This document shows positions 16,938 through 27,433 of a stretch of DNA of 64,000 bases, in pieces. The notes under the pieces are model-generated. The model made no database searches. It worked only from the letters and a program-made list of their open reading frames with translations, and had not been told where the DNA came from. Numbering within the stretch: position 1 is the stretch's first letter; each line of letters starts with the position of its first letter. Origin of the DNA: Microbacterium schleiferi (GTDB lineage: Bacteria; Actinomycetota; Actinomycetes; Actinomycetales; Microbacteriaceae); contig NZ_JAJGNI010000002.1 in assembly GCF_020781975.1 (NCBI RefSeq), forward strand, positions 304,786 to 368,785, written 5' to 3'. A program made the position numbers and the translations under genes.

Positions 16938-17881
16938 CTGGATGCCGCCTTCCTTCCACCGGAGCATGGCGGCCAGGGCCTGTCCTATGTGACGCTGGCG
17001 CACACCGTCCGCATCCTCGCCTCCCACCACCCCGCCGTCGCCACGGTCTGGCTCATGCACATCGGCGCAGCGCACGCGCTCGTGACGATGTCCGCTCCCG
17101 ATGAGGCTGCCTTCTTCGCAGCCAAACTGCGCGCCGGCGAGCGCTTCGTCAACGCCCTCTCCGAACCCGCGGGCGGCAGGTTCTTCCTCGCACCCCAGCA
17201 GAACGCGACTCCCGCCGGCGAGAACTGGGTGCTCACCGGCCGCAAGGTGTTCGTCTCGGGCTCGGAGGCCGCAGACCACATGCTCGTCAACACGAGCATC
17301 GACGGGACCCCGGCCTTCTTCGGGGTGACGGTCGATGACAGCATCAGCTTCCCGCCCATCGACGAGACCGTCGGGATGCGCGCAACGCGCAGCCGCACTG
17401 TCCTTTTCGAGAACACGCCGCTGCTGGCATCCCGCCCGCCGACTATGCGAACCTCATCACCGTCGGATTCGCGATGCTCTCGATCGGCATCGCCGAGTCT
17501 GCGATGGATGCCTACGCTGCCGCCGCCCGAAAGAGCAAAGGCGGCGCCCCGTCACAGTCCGAGAACCAGTGGGTGCAGATGGAGACCGGCATGCTGTGGA
17601 CGCAGCTGCAGGCAGCACGCCTGTTCGCGGAGCGCGTCGCGTGGCTCGCCGACGAGCGTTCCGAGGAGGCCATGCCCGCCGCCGCCGAATCGACGATGCT
17701 CGCGAACGAGGTCGCCAAGCAGGCTGCAGCGGAGGCACTCCGGGTCGGCGGTGGCGGGAGTTTCCTGCTGAGCTCGCCGATTCAGCGGATCTTCCGCGAC
17801 GCCCAGGCCGGAGCCCTCATGGCGTACTCGGTGCCCCTGGCCCAGCAGGTCGTCGGCGAGGCCGTCCTCACCGCCGACTGA
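16938..17881 (+). pseudogene. Acyl-CoA dehydrogenase-like gene, 5'-deleted and frameshifted
   Basis: Homology begins abruptly at about 16938 (PPEHGGQGLSYVTLAHTVRI) without the first about 60 residues. It runs through ALSEPAGGRFFLAP and VLTGRKVFVSGSEAADHM to VLFENTPLL. Near 17420-17440 the frame shifts (net one-base loss or two-base gain) and continues as DYANLITVGFAMLSIGIAES and AMDAYAAAARKSKGGAP, ending at 17881. The family uses FAD to oxidise acyl-CoA thioesters; this branch resembles DszC-like flavin enzymes. With two independent lesions it is almost certainly dead. Codon use is otherwise like the neighbours, so decay is probably recent. Confidence 0.85.
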
Positions 17882-17892
17882 CCCGCGGCATG

Positions 17893-17977
17893 CGTCACGA
17901 ACTCCTCAATCCTGGCGGCCCTCCCGCCCAGGGCGCTGGTTCCCGGGCTTGGCCGCAGCGGGTGTGAGGAGTTGGCT
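17893..17977. repeat. Type B hairpin repeat, copy 2
   Basis: Left GAACTCCTCA (17899-17908), right TGAGGAGTTGG (17966-17976). Together with copy 3 it fills most of the 302-base gene-free stretch 17882-18183 before radA. Nothing else is recognised there apart from the radA leader. Confidence 0.6.
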
Positions 17978-18042
17978 CCGGGCGGGGTGGCCGCCCCGTC
18001 CGGGGCAGCGACAGAGCCACCCGGCGCGCACCAGCGCGGGCC

Positions 18043-18130
18043 GGCGTCGCCAACTCCTCAAGAACGCCACATCTCCGGCTTCGGTCATGCCGGCTTGGGC
18101 CCGTGCCGGTCGGATGTGAGGAGTTAGCCA
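18043..18130. repeat. Type B hairpin repeat, copy 3
   Basis: Left GGCGTCGCCAACTCCTCA (18043-18060), right TGAGGAGTTAGCCA (18117-18130). The reverse complement of its right end matches the left end of copy 5 at 42.8 kb over about 20 bases, which shows real relatedness and not chance symmetry. Confidence 0.65.
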
Positions 18131-18183
18131 CAGGCGAGGGCGCGCCGGGCGGCGGTGTCGGATGCCGCGGCTAGCCTGATCGC

Positions 18184-19569
18184 ATGGCCAAACGCCCAAC
18201 GACCGCCGCCCCGTACCGGTGCACCGAGTGCGGATGGACGACGGTCAAATGGGTCGGCCGCTGCGGCGAATGCCAGCAGTGGGGAACTGTCGTCGAGGCA
18301 GCCGAGCAGACCGGCATCGTGCGCACGCTCGCCCCGACGGCGCCGAGTTCGGATCGGGCAGCGCAACCGATCACGCGGGTGTCGGCATCCGACGCGCCCC
18401 GTCGCACGACGGGTATCGGTGAGTTCGACCGCGTGCTCGGCGGCGGCCTCGTCCCCGGTGCGGCGATCCTGCTCTCCGGCGAACCGGGGGTCGGAAAGTC
18501 AACGCTGCTGCTGGATGTCGCGGCGCACTCCGCAGCATCCGGTCACCGTGTTCTTTACGCAAGCGCCGAGGAGTCCGTCGCGCAGGTGAGACTGCGGGCA
18601 TCGCGCACGGGCGCCCTGCACGACGAGCTCTACCTTGCGAGTGAGACCGACCTTGCGACGATTCTCGGCAACGTCGACGAAGTACAGCCGAGCCTGCTGA
18701 TCGTCGACTCGGTGCAAACCGTCTCGTCGGCGATGCACGAGGGCGCGGCAGGTCACCCGTCGCAGGTGCGCGAGGTGGCCTCGACCCTCATCCGCGTTGC
18801 CAAGGAACGCGGCCTGCCGGTCATCATCGTGGGGCATGTGACCAAGGACGGCTCGATCGCCGGCCCCCGCATCCTCGAACACCTCGTCGATGTCGTCTGC
18901 CACTTCGAGGGCGACCGCCAAAGCTCGCTGCGCTTCGTTCGAGCCCTGAAGAACCGGTTCGGTCCGACAGATGAAGTCGGATGCTTCGACATGGCCGGCG
19001 ACGGCATCCAGGAAGTGGCAGACCCGAGCGCGCTGTTCCTCGGTCACGGCGACCCGGTCGCCGGGACGTGTGTCACGATCGCGATGGAAGGTCGCCGGGC
19101 CCTACCTGTCGAGGTGCAGGCGCTCACGATCAAAACCTCGGCCCCGAACCCCCGCCGCATCGTCAACGGCGTCGAGGCCTCACGGGTTGCCATGGTGCTC
19201 GCCGTGCTCGAACGCCGAGCGGGCATCGTCGTCAGCGACCACGACGTGTACGTCTCCACCGTCGGTGGGGTGCGCCTGGCCGAGCCGGCCGCGGATCTCG
19301 CCATTGCCGTTGCCGTTGCCAACGCCGTGAGCGAGACCGCCCTCGCCAAGGGGACTGCAGCGATCGGTGAGCTGAGCCTCGCGGGCGAGATTCGACCCGT
19401 GATGCAGGCAGCCCAGCGGCGGGCCGAGGCCGAACGCCTCGGGTACCGGACCGTCGTCGATGCCGCATCCAAGAACCTGCGGGGCGCCCTCGGCGACCTG
19501 AGTCTGCACACCGTGCGTCCGGGACGACGGCCCGCTGCCGGAGGCCCCGACGACGAGCCGGGCTTCTAG
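18184..19569 (+). CDS. radA: DNA repair protein RadA (branch-migration helicase)
   Basis: A 461-residue RadA/Sms. The N-terminal zinc finger has Cys13, Cys16, Cys27 and Cys30 (CTECGWT, CGECQQW). The RecA-like ATPase has Walker A GEPGVGKST and Walker B LLIVDSVQT, followed by the RadA-specific RALKNRFGPTDEVG. The C-terminal Lon-protease-like domain is LAIAVAVANAVSE, GELSLAGEIRPV. It processes recombination intermediates with RecA. The ATG start at 18184 is close to the right end of a type B hairpin. Full length and intact; its position beside clpC and lysS is the usual actinobacterial neighbourhood. Confidence 0.97.
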   Translation: MAKRPTTAAPYRCTECGWTTVKWVGRCGECQQWGTVVEAAEQTGIVRTLAPTAPSSDRAAQPITRVSASDAPRRTTGIGEFDRVLGGGLVPGAAILLSGEPGVGKSTLLLDVAAHSAASGHRVLYASAEESVAQVRLRASRTGALHDELYLASETDLATILGNVDEVQPSLLIVDSVQTVSSAMHEGAAGHPSQVREVASTLIRVAKERGLPVIIVGHVTKDGSIAGPRILEHLVDVVCHFEGDRQSSLRFVRALKNRFGPTDEVGCFDMAGDGIQEVADPSALFLGHGDPVAGTCVTIAMEGRRALPVEVQALTIKTSAPNPRRIVNGVEASRVAMVLAVLERRAGIVVSDHDVYVSTVGGVRLAEPAADLAIAVAVANAVSETALAKGTAAIGELSLAGEIRPVMQAAQRRAEAERLGYRTVVDAASKNLRGALGDLSLHTVRPGRRPAAGGPDDEPGF

Positions 19570-19578
19570 ACGACCGCG

Positions 19579-19989
19579 TCAGTCCTCGGGGTTGACCTCC
19601 AGAGCGACAAGCACGTCCGCCGGGCTCGCCTGCATCGGGTGAGGTCCCGCCAGATCGAAGAAGACCGTCGTGATCTCGTCACGGTGCACCTCGAGGAAGG
19701 TCTTGAGACTCGCCGGCGGCATGAGCGCGACAGCTGGCGGGAGGGTCGCGGGCTTGTTCACCGCGTCGCTGAAGAGGAGGAGCGCCACCTGGCCGGTGTT
19801 CGGGTCACGGAAGGTCCACACCTCGCCGACGTCGAGCGGGTTGTCGCGCTGGCCAGGCTTCATCAGCGGAACCACGGTCGGACCATGCCGCAGCGCGAAC
19901 GCCACTGCTGCCATGTCCTGCGTCTGGAGCGCGTCAGCCAGCTGCGTATTGCGGAACTCCAGCGGCTTCGCGCCTTTCTTCCCAGCCAT
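19579..19989 (-). CDS. Conserved hypothetical protein, possibly SseB-like
   Basis: A 136-residue soluble protein. The N-terminus is basic (MAGKKGAKPLEFRN), followed by NTQLADALQTQDMAAVAFAL, a turn-rich core with VPLMKPGQRD, FRDPNTGQVALLLFSD and a C-terminal alpha/beta part ending acidic. The pattern of a short helical start and a beta core reading GQVALLLFSD is reminiscent of SseB N-terminal domains, but I cannot assign it firmly. It converges on radA with 9 bases between the stops. No function is proposed. Confidence 0.6.
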   Translation of the reverse strand: MAGKKGAKPLEFRNTQLADALQTQDMAAVAFALRHGPTVVPLMKPGQRDNPLDVGEVWTFRDPNTGQVALLLFSDAVNKPATLPPAVALMPPASLKTFLEVHRDEITTVFFDLAGPHPMQASPADVLVALEVNPED

Positions 19990-20036
19990 CCTTCCAGGGT
20001 AGATGAGCAGCCGACGCCTCCCGGAATCCGGTCAGC

Positions 20037-20720
20037 TCAGTAGAGGAAGAACTGCTTCGTCTGACTCGATGCGACGCCGCCGATCTCGACGGCGAGATGG
20101 TACGACGCACCGCCCCCGCCTGCCGTGGGCCGAGACTCGGAGTCGCAGGTACTCACAGAGGAACGAGTGCGGTCCCACGTCAGCGGTGTCGAACTGTCGA
20201 CAGTCTGGCCCGCCTCAAGCGTGACGATCATGTCACTCGGTTCCGTCTGGCAGTCGGTCGAGCGCCACCACGTGTCGCTGCCGCTGGTAATCGTGAACGA
20301 CTGCGTGGTGGTTCCCACGTTCATCGTGCACGACGAATCCGAGGTGTTCGTCAGCCGAATCGACAGTTGCGGGTTCTGACCCGAGCCGTATTCATCCTGA
20401 TCCGTGAGGGCCTCGACAATCACGTCGCCACGCGTACACGTCGGGGGCGCTGTCTCGAGCGGCCCGGGTTCGGTGGTCGCCGCAGCATCGGGTGTCGGCG
20501 AGTCGGTCGGGGCGGGCGTCGACATGCTCGGGCTCGGAGCGGCGGATGACGTGCGTGTCGACTTTGGGTCGGCATCCGGCTGCGCTGCACTCGACCACGG
20601 TTGAGCCACGAACAACCAGACAATCGCGGCGATGATCGCTATCAGTGCGAGGAGCACGATGAGCCGGCGGCGCCGGTACACACCCGGCGACGGGCGACGG
20701 CGCGGGGGCTGAGTGCTCAT
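20037..20720 (-). CDS. Single-pass membrane protein with Ser/Thr/Pro-rich linker (DUF4232-like)
   Basis: 227 residues. A short basic cytoplasmic start (RRRPSPGVYRRRR) and one transmembrane helix (about 19-40, LIVLLALIAIIAAIVWLFVA) precede a low-complexity Ser/Thr/Pro/Ala linker to about residue 90. An extracellular beta-rich domain follows with four cysteines (CTRGD, SSCTMN, TDCQTE, STCDSE) that could form two disulfides. The domain resembles secreted DUF4232-type proteins of actinobacteria. It overlaps the preceding membrane-protein gene by 4 bases, so the two are co-translated. Confidence 0.7.
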   Translation of the reverse strand: MSTQPPRRRPSPGVYRRRRLIVLLALIAIIAAIVWLFVAQPWSSAAQPDADPKSTRTSSAAPSPSMSTPAPTDSPTPDAAATTEPGPLETAPPTCTRGDVIVEALTDQDEYGSGQNPQLSIRLTNTSDSSCTMNVGTTTQSFTITSGSDTWWRSTDCQTEPSDMIVTLEAGQTVDSSTPLTWDRTRSSVSTCDSESRPTAGGGGASYHLAVEIGGVASSQTKQFFLY

Positions 20721-21517
20721 GCCTCCAGGGTAGGCGTGGTGCCGTTCGACCCCTGATCGGCGCGCCCGTGGTCACTCGAGGAGCCGGTGGGCTCGTCGAG
20801 TACGGGCGCGACAAGCTCCGCGACGCTCACGCCACGGCGGCGAGCCGTTTCGAGAAGGTGGTTCGCGACATCGGCGGGAAAGTCCCGCGGCACGCTTGTG
20901 GCCGGGCTGTCCCGCAGCAGGAGCGCGAGCACGGGAACGACCACGACGCCCAGCGCACTGAGGATGCCGAGCGTGCCGAGCGCTCGCGGATAGATATCGG
21001 CATCCGCGATGGCATCCCACCACACCCCGGCTACCGCGAGCGCCGTTGTGACCCCCAGGGCGACCAGCGTGGCTGCGAGTCCGATTCGGATGATGGGACG
21101 ATGCCGTTGCGAGAGCAGGAGCATCAGTGCGGCCAGCGCCCAGACTGCGGAGATGATCAGCCCGCTCACGAGGAGCCGATTGAGTATCCTCCAGAAGTCG
21201 TCCGAGCCCTGCTCGGCCCACGCGCTGATCAGGGCAACGACGGCAGAAGCAGCGTTCACGCCAGCGCCGGCGACGCCGAACGAATGCGCGGGGCGTCCCC
21301 ACAGGGCCAGACACGATAGGGCGCCGATGCTAAACCCCCCGACGATCAGCGTCGTCACGAGGACGCGGCTCATCAGATCGCCCTCCGGCCCGATCAGCAG
21401 CACGGTGATCCCGGCCACGGCGGCGATCGCGAACGAGATGACGATCACCGCGACGAGGGCAGTGAGGACAGTCCGTCGCGTTGCGCGGCTGGGGTCAGGC
21501 TGCGAGAAACGTGCCAT
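20717..21517 (-). CDS. Multi-pass membrane protein, unknown function
   Basis: 266 residues with about six hydrophobic segments between residues 15 and 205 (VLTALVAVIVISFAIAAVAG, LVSGLIISAVWALAALMLLL, LGILSALGVVVVPVLALLL). A soluble C-terminal tail follows with ADVANHLLETARRRGVSVAELV. No transporter or enzyme motif is recognised. Its stop overlaps the next gene's ATG, which implies a two-gene operon with the DUF4232-like surface protein. Possibly a cell-envelope pair, but that is inference from arrangement only. Confidence 0.65.
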   Translation of the reverse strand: MARFSQPDPSRATRRTVLTALVAVIVISFAIAAVAGITVLLIGPEGDLMSRVLVTTLIVGGFSIGALSCLALWGRPAHSFGVAGAGVNAASAVVALISAWAEQGSDDFWRILNRLLVSGLIISAVWALAALMLLLSQRHRPIIRIGLAATLVALGVTTALAVAGVWWDAIADADIYPRALGTLGILSALGVVVVPVLALLLRDSPATSVPRDFPADVANHLLETARRRGVSVAELVAPVLDEPTGSSSDHGRADQGSNGTTPTLEA

Positions 21518-21565
21518 GACGGCACAGTCCCACGCACGCCGGGTGCGCGCAAGGGTCGATGCGCC

Positions 21566-22072
21566 CTACCCGAAGGTTTTCAGCATCCGGGTGTTGCCGA
21601 GCGTGTTCGGCTTCACATGCGCGAGATCCAGGAATTCGGCGACGCCCTCATCGGGGGAGCGGATGAGCTGGGAGTAGACATCCGGGTCGACGACCTGCTC
21701 GCCGATCACCTCAAAACCGCGGGCCGAGAAGAACTCCACCTCGAAGGTCAGGCAGAACAGCCGGCGCAGCCCCAGGGCGCGGGCGTTCTCCTCTAGACGG
21801 TCGACGATCGCGCGACCCACACCGTGATGCAGCCACTCATCGGCGACGATGAGCGTACGGATCTCACCGAGGTCGTCCCACATGACGTGCAGCGCACCAC
21901 AGCCGATCAGGTTGCCCTCGGCATCCTCTGCGACGGTGAACTGCTGCACCGACTCGAACAGCACCACGAGGTCCTTGCCGAGGAGCACTCGCCGCTGCAC
22001 CCAGGGCTCCAGAAGGGCCTGGATGCCGCGCACGTCCCCCGTGCGGGCGGGGCGGACGCTGAAACCGGTCAT
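21566..22072 (-). CDS. argA: Amino-acid N-acetyltransferase (N-acetylglutamate synthase, actinobacterial type)
   Basis: A 168-residue GNAT enzyme. It shows the acetyl-CoA loop VADEWLHHGVGRAIVDRLEENA (about residue 77-98), GCGALHVMWDDLGEIRTL before it and RLFCLTFEVEFFSARGF after it. The length and the LTFEVEFFxxxGF segment fit the short single-domain NAGS of mycobacteria, which starts arginine synthesis by acetylating glutamate. A broader GNAT assignment remains possible because no arg genes are adjacent. The ATG at 22072 directly follows GGGAGG, too close for an ideal ribosome site, so translation may be weak or leaderless. Confidence 0.75.
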   Translation of the reverse strand: MTGFSVRPARTGDVRGIQALLEPWVQRRVLLGKDLVVLFESVQQFTVAEDAEGNLIGCGALHVMWDDLGEIRTLIVADEWLHHGVGRAIVDRLEENARALGLRRLFCLTFEVEFFSARGFEVIGEQVVDPDVYSQLIRSPDEGVAEFLDLAHVKPNTLGNTRMLKTFG

Positions 22073-22257
22073 CCTCCCAGCCTAGAGCGCGAACACTCCG
22101 AGGACTCTGCCAGGCAGGCCCCTTCCCTGAATCGCCCGCGCGGCAGATGATCGAGGCAACACCACCGATCGCGCGGTGATGTCAAGCCCCCATCGTTTCG
22201 CCCGGTGAGGGTGGACCCTTCAGGAGCAGATCCATCCCTCTTACGGGAGGAGCCACC

Positions 22258-22515
22258 ATGGTCCCCACGACATCGAGCACCACACCGGCAGCCGCGCCAC
22301 GCGCCACCGCGCCCCCACCCGAGTCGGTAGTCCTCATCGGCCCGACCACGTACGAAGTGCACCGGGCAGATGAGGTCGTGGGCTACATCGACATCGTCGG
22401 CGGGGTCTATGTCGCCCTCGCCGGAGCCCGCTACGACCATGCAGTCGAAGTGCGGCAGTCGATCGTGCTCGACATTGCCGTTGCGGCGCTCGTCGTTCCT
22501 GCCGCGGCGGCCTGA
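22258..22515 (+). CDS. Small protein of unknown function (85 aa)
   Basis: A short frame with one of the best ribosome sites in the window (GGGAGGAG, 7 bases before the ATG). The first 22 residues are Thr/Pro/Ala-rich and disordered. Then follows a compact predicted beta domain SVVLIGPTTYEVHRADEVVG / YIDIVGGVYVALAGARYDHA and a hydrophobic helix ending VVPAAAA. It stands alone between argA and the clpC terminator. No relative is recognised. It is likely real because of the start signal and normal codon use. Confidence 0.7.
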   Translation: MVPTTSSTTPAAAPRATAPPPESVVLIGPTTYEVHRADEVVGYIDIVGGVYVALAGARYDHAVEVRQSIVLDIAVAALVVPAAAA

Positions 22516-22527
22516 GCGTAACGAGGA

Positions 22528-22557
22528 AGGGGACGGATGCCGAAGCATCCGTCCCCC
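22528..22557. terminator. Bidirectional hairpin between the small protein gene and clpC
   Basis: The perfect 12-bp stem GGGGACGGATGC / GCATCCGTCCCC has a CGAA tetraloop (22529-22556). It sits between two converging genes, so it can end both transcripts. Confidence 0.8.
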
Positions 22558-22575
22558 TCTCAGCCTGTGCCGGGA

Positions 22576-25104
<2,529 letters not shown>

Positions 25105-25187
25105 CCGCTTACTCCTTCGGCCGGTGAGTCGCTGGATGCTGACCCACTGCTGGCGTCGTACATCGAGAGTAACGATCGGGCGCGCAG

Positions 25188-25216
25188 GGTATGCCGCTGT
25201 TCGCTGGGGGCATACC
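25188..25216. promoter_or_regulatory. Palindrome upstream of clpC with ClgR-like core
   Basis: GGTATGCC (25188-25195) and GGCATACC (25209-25216) form perfect 8-bp arms. The 13-base loop contains GTTCGC (25199-25204), and CGC-N5-GCA spans 25202-25212. In actinobacteria ClgR activates clp genes through CGC-N5-GCG-type sites, so this is a plausible but slightly off-consensus operator. Confidence 0.35.
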
Positions 25217-25243
25217 GGGGCGGACCTTTGACGGAACCTCTCG

Positions 25244-25302
25244 CTCGTTTGCCGCAACACGCCGCGGCCACCGCAGTCACACCGCAGATTGCGGCAAGCG
25301 AG
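25244..25302. repeat. Type A hairpin repeat, copy 1 (divergent)
   Basis: The arms CTCGTTTGCCGCAA (25244-25257) and TTGCGGCAAGCGAG (25289-25302) match at 13 of 14 positions. It belongs to the same family as the three copies at 26.4-27.7 kb but has a different loop and outer ends. Confidence 0.65.
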
Positions 25303-25330
25303 TCGCCTACGTGCCTATCCCGCACCGCAG

Positions 25331-25385
25331 TTGACGGCTGGCGCGACCCGTCTTATCGTTTACCGATAACAACGATATTCGATAA
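25331..25385 (+). promoter_or_regulatory. Promoter with overlapping TTATCG/CGATAA operators
   Basis: TTGACG at 25331-25336 and TATCGT at 25354-25359 are 17 bases apart. The -10 lies inside the palindrome TTATCG-N5-CGATAA (25353-25369). CGATA-TTCGATAA follows at 25373-25385, just before the AAGGAG ribosome site. The Xre-type regulator two genes downstream is the natural candidate to bind here. Confidence 0.55.
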
Positions 25386-25395
25386 GGAGTCGAGC

Positions 25396-26016
25396 ATGGC
25401 AGTCTCTCCGGATGCAGTAGTCATGCCCGCGCGGCCTGATCGCATCACTATTCGCGTGATCGCCGTCATCACCGCGCTACTGGGCGTTGCCCTCGCAACC
25501 GCACAGGTTTCTCGCGCGGTGTGGATGCTCACCTCACCCGAGGTCACGGTGAACCTCCTGGCCAACGGGGCCACCCCAGTTGCCAGCGATGCTGCCGTGT
25601 CAGCATCCATCGACACGGTAGCGGTTACGACAGACCTCGTTGCATCTTCACGGGTTCTCTTCGCCGTCGGTGCGATCATGCTCGCCCTCACGGCGATCAT
25701 CGTGGCGCTGGCGGTGACATGGCTCCTCTGGTCCATCTCCTCGGAGATGCGCTTTCCGGTCGCGCTGCACCGGTTCACGTTTGCGGCCGGATTCGCTCTC
25801 GTGCTGGGACCACTGATCGGCACCGCCGCGCAGGGCTTCGGCTCGATGGAGGCTGCCCGTGCGACCAACGATGCCCTCGGCGGCATCCTGCTTGTCGGGT
25901 TCGGGGTCGACGGTTGGGGGTTCGCCGTCCCCCTCGTCGGGTTCGCCGTCCTGGCTCTCGGCTACGTCTTCCAGGCGATGCGCAGGATGCAGCGCGACAC
26001 CGAGGGCCTCGTATGA
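25396..26016 (+). CDS. Membrane protein, DUF2975-like
   Basis: A 206-residue protein with four predicted membrane helices (about 20-45 IRVIAVITALLGVALATAQV; 90-115 FAVGAIMLALTAIIVALAVT; 125-150; 165-185). It ends in a charged tail RRMQRDTEGLV. The topology and the following small Cro/CI-type regulator are characteristic of DUF2975 membrane protein/Xre pairs. Their role is unknown; envelope sensing has been suggested by association only. The ATG is at 25396, preceded by AAGGAG. The 3' end has been partly duplicated 100 bases downstream. Confidence 0.75.
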   Translation: MAVSPDAVVMPARPDRITIRVIAVITALLGVALATAQVSRAVWMLTSPEVTVNLLANGATPVASDAAVSASIDTVAVTTDLVASSRVLFAVGAIMLALTAIIVALAVTWLLWSISSEMRFPVALHRFTFAAGFALVLGPLIGTAAQGFGSMEAARATNDALGGILLVGFGVDGWGFAVPLVGFAVLALGYVFQAMRRMQRDTEGLV

Positions 26017-26138
26017 GTCGTGACGCAACCGAAGGACGTTTCTCGTGACCGTTGCGTGGACCGACCTGGGCTCGCGGCTCTGGCCGTGATCTTCCGCTAC
26101 GGTTCACGCATGCAGCGCGACACCGAGGGACTGGTGTG
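25988..26138 (+). repeat. Duplicated 3' end of the DUF2975-like gene
   Basis: The bases around ATGCAGCGCGACACCGAGGG occur at the end of the membrane-protein gene (from about 25988) and again from 26110. The second copy encodes a nine-codon frame reading MQRDTEGLV and stop, with synonymous differences near its end. Its GTGTGA overlaps the GTG start of the regulator, so the ancestral gene-to-gene overlap seems to have been separated by about 100 inserted bases. Confidence 0.7.
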
Positions 26139-26381
26139 AGCCCCGCCGAAGCCGAGGACGACGGAGCGAGCGGGATCCACTGTCGTCTCGACGAGTTGCT
26201 CGCCGAACGCGGGATGACGCTCACCCGACTGTCCGAGCTTGTCGGCGTCTCGGTGGTGAATCTCTCGATCCTCAAGAACGATCGCGCTCGCGCCATCCGC
26301 TACTCGACTCTGTCGGCGATCTGCCACGCGCTGGATTGCGAAGTCGGCGACCTCCTCGTCCGTGCCGACGGATCGGACTAG
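26136..26381 (+). CDS. Xre-family (Cro/CI) small transcriptional regulator
   Basis: An 81-residue DNA-binding protein. The helix-turn-helix covers most of it: LDELLAERGMTLTRLSELVG, VSVVNLSILKNDRARAIRYS and TLSAICHALDCEVGDLLV. This is the YozG/HTH_26 type commonly paired with DUF2975 membrane proteins. GTG at 26136 is chosen because GAGGGA lies just upstream. The longer open frame from 26052 has no homology. It probably represses its own operon through the TTATCG/CGATAA sites upstream. Confidence 0.8.
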   Translation: MSPAEAEDDGASGIHCRLDELLAERGMTLTRLSELVGVSVVNLSILKNDRARAIRYSTLSAICHALDCEVGDLLVRADGSD

Positions 26382-26405
26382 GCATCCGCCCGCGCGCTAG
26401 TATCC

Positions 26406-26466
26406 GTTCGTTTGCCCCAAACCGTGCGCGGGCGCCGTCGCTCACGGCGTGTTGCGGCAAGTGAAC
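26406..26466. repeat. Type A hairpin repeat, copy 2
   Basis: Left GTTCGTTTGCCCCAA (26406-26420), right TTGCGGCAAGTGAAC (26452-26466). The conserved CACGGCGTG precedes the right arm as in copies 3 and 4. Confidence 0.75.
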
Positions 26467-26470
26467 ATGG

Positions 26471-27433
26471 TCAGTCTCGGGCAGCGAGGGCGAGACGGAT
26501 ACGGGTGAACAGCTCCTCGCGGTGGCGGTAGAGATCGTCCTTCGTGACCCTCACGATCCGCCAACCCCGTTCGACGAGCATCTCGTGGCGCCGAATGTCC
26601 CGCGCCCACTGCTCCGGGTCGCGGAGGTGATGCTCTCCCTCGTATTCGAAGCACACACCTGCGCCGGGGTAAGCGAGGTCGAGAAGTGCGAGCAGTCGAT
26701 CCCCGTCCAAGACCGGCCAGTTGCACTCAGGCTCCAGCAACCCCGCCTCAACGAACGCGAGCCTGAGGTGTGTCTCGGGCCGAGATCTCGAGCGCGTACG
26801 AACCAGCGGGCGCGCTGCTCGCAACCGGTCCACCCCGAGCCGGCGGCCCGCCCCCAGAGCGCGGTCCAGATCCGCAACGGATGCCAGAGCTGCGGCATCC
26901 GTCTCCCACATCGGCTCGCGCACCGCGGCGTCGCCGACAGCGACGAGATCTTCCAGCGCGAGCTCAGTGGCAAGTTCTGCCCACACCGCCGCGGGCGTCG
27001 ATACCCTCAGGCCGGTCAGGGGATGGATGCTCACCTCAGCCAGATGCGGCGAGATCGACCGGCCCCGGATGCCGCGAGCTCGTCCCGCCCGCGCCGGGAG
27101 CCTGACCGCAACATCCAGGGGGCGCGCCATCGCAGCATCACCGCGGCTTCGCGCGAGCAGGCTCTGCGGCGGCAGTGGCAGCCCCCACAGGACGGCGGCG
27201 GTGACGTGACTGAAGAACTCCTCCTCGCGCATCCGCCGGGAGTACTCGATGGCGCGCCGCACGATCGACTCTTCGCCGTCATCCGCTTCGACGTGGTCGA
27301 CCGAACGCACACCGTGGAACGGACGGGAGAGGTCCTTCCGTCGCAGGCGGGAATCTGACATGCCGAAATGCCGTGCGGTAGCGACAGAAAACGGAGGCAC
27401 GAGCCCATCGGGAAGCGGTGTCGCCTGCGGCAT
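26471..27433 (-). CDS. DUF559-type putative endonuclease with AbiEi-like N-terminus
   Basis: 320 residues. The N-terminal half resembles the winged-helix/AbiEi-like antitoxin layout common in actinobacteria (ATARHFGMSDSRLRRKDL, HVTAAVLWGLPLP). The C-terminal 110 residues are a Vsr-like DUF559 domain of the PD-(D/E)xK fold: RPETHLRLAFVEAGL, LDLAYPGAGVCFEYEGEHH, IRRHEMLVERGWRIVRVTK. Related proteins are abundant in Microbacteriaceae and their function is not established. It is flanked on both sides by type A hairpin repeats. The ATG is at 27433. Confidence 0.8.
   Translation of the reverse strand: MPQATPLPDGLVPPFSVATARHFGMSDSRLRRKDLSRPFHGVRSVDHVEADDGEESIVRRAIEYSRRMREEEFFSHVTAAVLWGLPLPPQSLLARSRGDAAMARPLDVAVRLPARAGRARGIRGRSISPHLAEVSIHPLTGLRVSTPAAVWAELATELALEDLVAVGDAAVREPMWETDAAALASVADLDRALGAGRRLGVDRLRAARPLVRTRSRSRPETHLRLAFVEAGLLEPECNWPVLDGDRLLALLDLAYPGAGVCFEYEGEHHLRDPEQWARDIRRHEMLVERGWRIVRVTKDDLYRHREELFTRIRLALAARD

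Noticed and set aside
25396..26381. Toxin-antitoxin pair (membrane protein plus small HTH regulator)
   Set aside because: The layout fits DUF2975-Xre pairs better. The membrane protein is a four-helix protein and shows no toxin features.
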